From Halicephalobus mephisto (Eukaryota > Nematoda > Chromadorea > Rhabditida > Panagrolaimidae), in the NCBI GenBank assembly GCA_009193035.1, contig SWDT01000011.1, positions 1,054,001 through 1,118,000 on the forward strand: 64,000 bases of DNA, in the 5' to 3' direction. Each line of letters starts with the position of its first letter. The stretch's first letter is position 1. Positions 61,181-64,000 of the stretch are shown here, piece by piece. The notes below the pieces were generated by a model. The model saw nothing but the letters and a program-made list of their open reading frames with translations. It was not told the DNA's origin and made no database searches. Both the position numbers and the translations under genes were made by a program.

Positions 61181-62248
61181 ACATACAAATGACTCAGGAC
61201 AGGAAATAAAGAGATTGGGGTTTTTGTGTCGATTGGAAAATGAAGTGATCTAAGAAACAAATCAAAACGGTCGATCGAGTTAATGCATAACGCGGAGCAA
61301 AGGTTGTTTAAGAATGTATGAATTTTTTGATTTCTTATACAGAAAAAATTGCTTTCAGTTCCTGCTGAACTTACTGGATATAGTTGGAAGCGTTAGTTGG
61401 CTCGATTGATGCAATGTATCCGGTAAATGAGAACATTTTCCATTTATCTAATCATTGAGTATCGTGCATCAGTATCAACTTAATGTGTCGATATATTACA
61501 ATGAACTGTTATCGTATTAATATCTGGAATATAATGTACATAGCACATCAGAACCGTTTTAATGTACCTATACATTGAATACAATACACTGATATCATAC
61601 TGATATATGAATATATTGAATGTAATTTATTTCACACATCAGAACCGTTTTAATTCAACCAAACATTACATACCAAGTATCGATATCATACTGATATATG
61701 GAATATGTTGAATATAATTTATTTTACACATCAGAACCGTTTTAATGTACTTATGCATTGAATACAATCTACCGATATCATACTGATATATGAATATATG
61801 GAATATATTGAATGTAATTTATTTCACACTTCAAAACCGTTTTAATCCATCCAAACATTACATACCAAGTATCGATATCATACTAATATATGAATATATG
61901 AATATATGGAATATGTTGAATATAATTTATTTTACACTTCAAAATCGTTTTAATCCATCCAAACATTACATACCAAGTACCTATTTTCGTGTGTAGGTGA
62001 GTGTTCACCGAAAATTCATCTTCTGAATACTTACCTGGTAAACTACAGAACGAATTACAACTTGTTTCGAAAACTAAATACTTTTATTTTTTAAATTGAT
62101 TTAAAACTGAAAAAATATATAAACTAAAGATTAAATTTTAAATTCTGTCGAAATTTGATTTTTATTTTAAAATTATTGAATAAAAATTTAATGAATCGGA
62201 ATTTCTTCAAAAAAAAAAAATAAAACCTTATCAACGGAAATTTATTTC
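61181..62248. repeat. Tandem array of about 97-bp units downstream of H2B
   Basis: From about 61440 to 61980, units carry CATACTGATATATGAATATA, then TTATTTCACACATCAGAACC and AACATTACATACCAAGTATC. About five copies are present, each with ATATATGAATATAT near-palindromes. 61990-62230 is AT-rich without features. Confidence 0.75.
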
Positions 62249-62353
62249 TCAATCATCGGCCGAAGTTGCTTGGAAAAAAGAAACATGACGTCCAGGATTA
62301 TCATTCCACGAAGGAGTGTCAACTATTCGTCGATCGATCAACCTTCCATTATT
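62249..62353 (-). CDS. C-terminal exon of an unidentified gene (5' part outside window)
   Basis: On the minus strand an acceptor ACAGAACTTAAG opens a phase-0 frame of 34 residues ending in TGA and then GAAATAAA, a polyadenylation signal. The sequence includes RRIVDTPSWNDNPGRHVSFF. It reads like a real protein tail in otherwise AT-rich DNA. No upstream exon was found between 62354 and 64000, so the intron may run past the window. I do not recognise the protein. Confidence 0.45.
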   Translation of the reverse strand, partial: NNGRLIDRRIVDTPSWNDNPGRHVSFFQATSADD

Positions 62354-64000
62354 CTTAAGTTCTGTTTATTTATTTTGTAACTTTGTTTTCGATCTTTACC
62401 GATGACTCATGAAAATTACGAATTCAATTTCTGCTAGGATAGAAATCAAAAATATAATAATTTTATTAAAGTAATAAGGATCCAATTTATATATTTCCTC
62501 CCAAACAATAGAACCAGGAGTCTCACTCAGGTCCTACAGTATCCTACATTCCCTGATATTCAGGCTATCGCTTCAATTTCTCTCTTTCTAGTTTAGTCTG
62601 GTTCTTGTCCCAACAATTTTTAACAAGAATGTCCACAACGTGAGTATTTCTCGTGTTGAAGATCAGTAATAATGCTTGGCCAGAGTGATTATCTGTCTAG
62701 TTTCTCTCAAGTCACTGAACCAACTTTTTTTTCGAATATTTGCTCTGAACAATCATCACGGAAAACGAGACTGACTCAAACTGGTCCGACAAAAGGCCAT
62801 GATGCGGTTCAGTAATCACAATCCCCTTCGATTTTGTAACAATCCTTTCTTCAATTATTTCAATTTATTTTTAGATTAAAATTCGGTGAAAATTTTTATA
62901 AATTATAAATGAAACAAAAATCGTGATGTGACGTTTCTGTCCTGAGCAGTTATGTTCCAATTTTTGCAAATTTAAAAATTTAAAAATAATTTTACATTTT
63001 TCAATTTTTTGAAAATTATTATAGTTAAATTTTTACTTTTTATAAAATTTTAATGCAAAATTTCAAATATCTTTAAAATTCAGAATTAGTCTTCGAAATT
63101 CTAGGTTCTGAATCTGAAGTCGAAATTTCGAAATCAAAATTCTGAATCTGAAAATCAGAATTTTTAACTTCTGAATATAAAATCAGAATCTTTAACTTCT
63201 GAATCTGAAATTAGAATTTTTAACTTCTGAATCTGAAATCAGAATCTGTAAATTCTGAATCTAAAAATCAAAATCTTTAATTTCTGAATCCGAAATCAGA
63301 ATCTGTAAGTTCTGAATCTGAAAATCAGAATTTTTAACTTCTGAATCCGAAATTAGAATCTTTAACTTCTGAATCTGAAAATCAGAATCTGTAAATTCTG
63401 AATTTGAAAATTAGAATTTTTAACTTTTGAATTTGAAAATTAGAATTTTTAACTTCTGAATCTAAAATCAGAATTTTTAATTTCTGAATCCGAAATCAGA
63501 ATCCGTATATTCTGAATTTAAAAATCAAAATTCTGAATTTTAAAAGTTAATTTCTGATTTCTGATTTCAGATCCAGAATCTATGAATTTTATTACTGTAT
63601 TTAAGTGGTTTTTTCGGTTCTAAATTTAGGATTGGAATGTAAATGCTTGGGATAAAAACGTCACATAACTAAAAAATTTTTAAAGTTTTTAAAATTAGAG
63701 AATTTTTGGAATTTTTTAGAATGTTTGAGTTTTTAAACATTCCAGCGTCTAGTGGAAATTGGAGATGGGTATTTAAAACAACGAATTTTAGAAATTTCTA
63801 AATTTTTCTAAAAATTTTTCTAAAAATTTTTATATTTAAATTTAAACTTTTCTAACAAAATTTCTCGAAGATTCTAAATCCTTCGAAAATCCTCTGGAAT
63901 TTTTTCGGATTTTCTAGAATCTTGAAAAAAATTAAAAATTAATTTAAAAATTTAAATTTAAAAAGAAAAATTTCAGGATTTTCTAAAAATTTTTAATTTT
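62354..64000. repeat. Repeat-rich flank: dispersed family 1 locus 4 and GAATCTGAAATCAGAAT array
   Basis: 62440-62620 carries dispersed family 1 in minus orientation, ending TCCTACAGTATCCTACATTC / CCTGATATTCAGGCTATCGC. 63090-63600 is built of about 15 units of TTCTGAATCTGAAATCAGAA then TTTTTAAC, a period of about 29-35 bp with internal inverted symmetry (TTCTGA/TCAGAA). The rest is AT-rich. If the exon at 62249 is real, this is its upstream intron. Confidence 0.65.

Noticed and set aside
62940..63600. Regular TTCTGAATCTGAAATCAGAA repeats as a CRISPR-like array
   Set aside because: There is no constant repeat with unique spacers. The whole unit repeats with drift, in an AT-rich eukaryotic spacer.

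Overview
The window is nuclear DNA of a free-living-type nematode. The evidence is the short introns (often 40-50 bp) ending in TTTCAG or TTTTAG, very AT-rich non-coding DNA full of tandem and inverted repeats, sites that look like trans-splice acceptors just before start codons, and a gene set that reads as Rhabditina orthologues (grh-1, usp-5, eif-6, prx-11, ptps-1, rig-5, plst-1, a NAS astacin). From memory, most of these genes lie on C. elegans chromosome I, so this is probably the homologous chromosome. The repeat density suggests an arm.

Layout. 1-2.3 kb: the last exon of a HERC-type HECT ubiquitin ligase, then an NME6-type nucleoside diphosphate kinase, both +. 2.5-6.5 kb (-): grainyhead factor grh-1, with what look like two mutually exclusive exons in its DNA-binding region and candidate extra 5' exons. 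6.5-9.4 kb: intergenic, with a 61/122-bp tandem array. 9.5-12 kb (+): usp-5. 12.5-14.6 kb (-): SLC35C2-like nucleotide-sugar transporter. 16.2-18.1 kb (+): eif-6 and prx-11, a probable operon. 18.1-19.1 kb: structured repeats, one with a flipped module. 19.6-20.6 kb (-): ptps-1. 20.6-26.2 kb: repeats only. 26.3-32.5 kb (-): rig-5, an Ig cell-surface gene with a tRNA-Phe gene in one intron and an alternating inverted-repeat array in another. 32.5-39.5 kb: repeats and a 51-bp minisatellite. 39.5-39.8 kb (-): COX7C. 43.1-47.9 kb (+): a four-FAS1-domain secreted protein. 48.0-50.5 kb (-): an unidentified four-TM protein. 51.4-52.0 kb (-): an unidentified basic protein. 52.2-54.2 kb (+): plastin plst-1. 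54.4-57.3 kb (-): an astacin/EGF/CUB/TSP1 metalloprotease. 58.0-61.2 kb: replication-type histone genes H4 (+), H2A (-) and H2B (+), each with a 3' stem-loop and each, unusually, split by one intron. 62.2 kb (-): last exon of a gene that continues past the window.

Most interesting signals: (1) paralogous, phase-matched exons in grh-1 that cannot be used together; (2) introns in all three stem-loop histone genes, sharing a TTTTGATATATGA motif before the 3' splice site although the genes are unrelated; (3) arrays of alternating inverted 14-bp cores in introns of both rig-5 and the FAS1 gene; (4) an inverted segment bounded by its own short terminal repeats inside a tandem array at 18.56 kb; (5) a dispersed motif close to TCTCGACACGAATTTTC in many introns and spacers. 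No CRISPR array, rRNA, complete transposon or virus-derived gene was seen. Exon boundaries were placed by eye from splice consensus and reading phase; every multi-exon model below keeps frame from start to stop.
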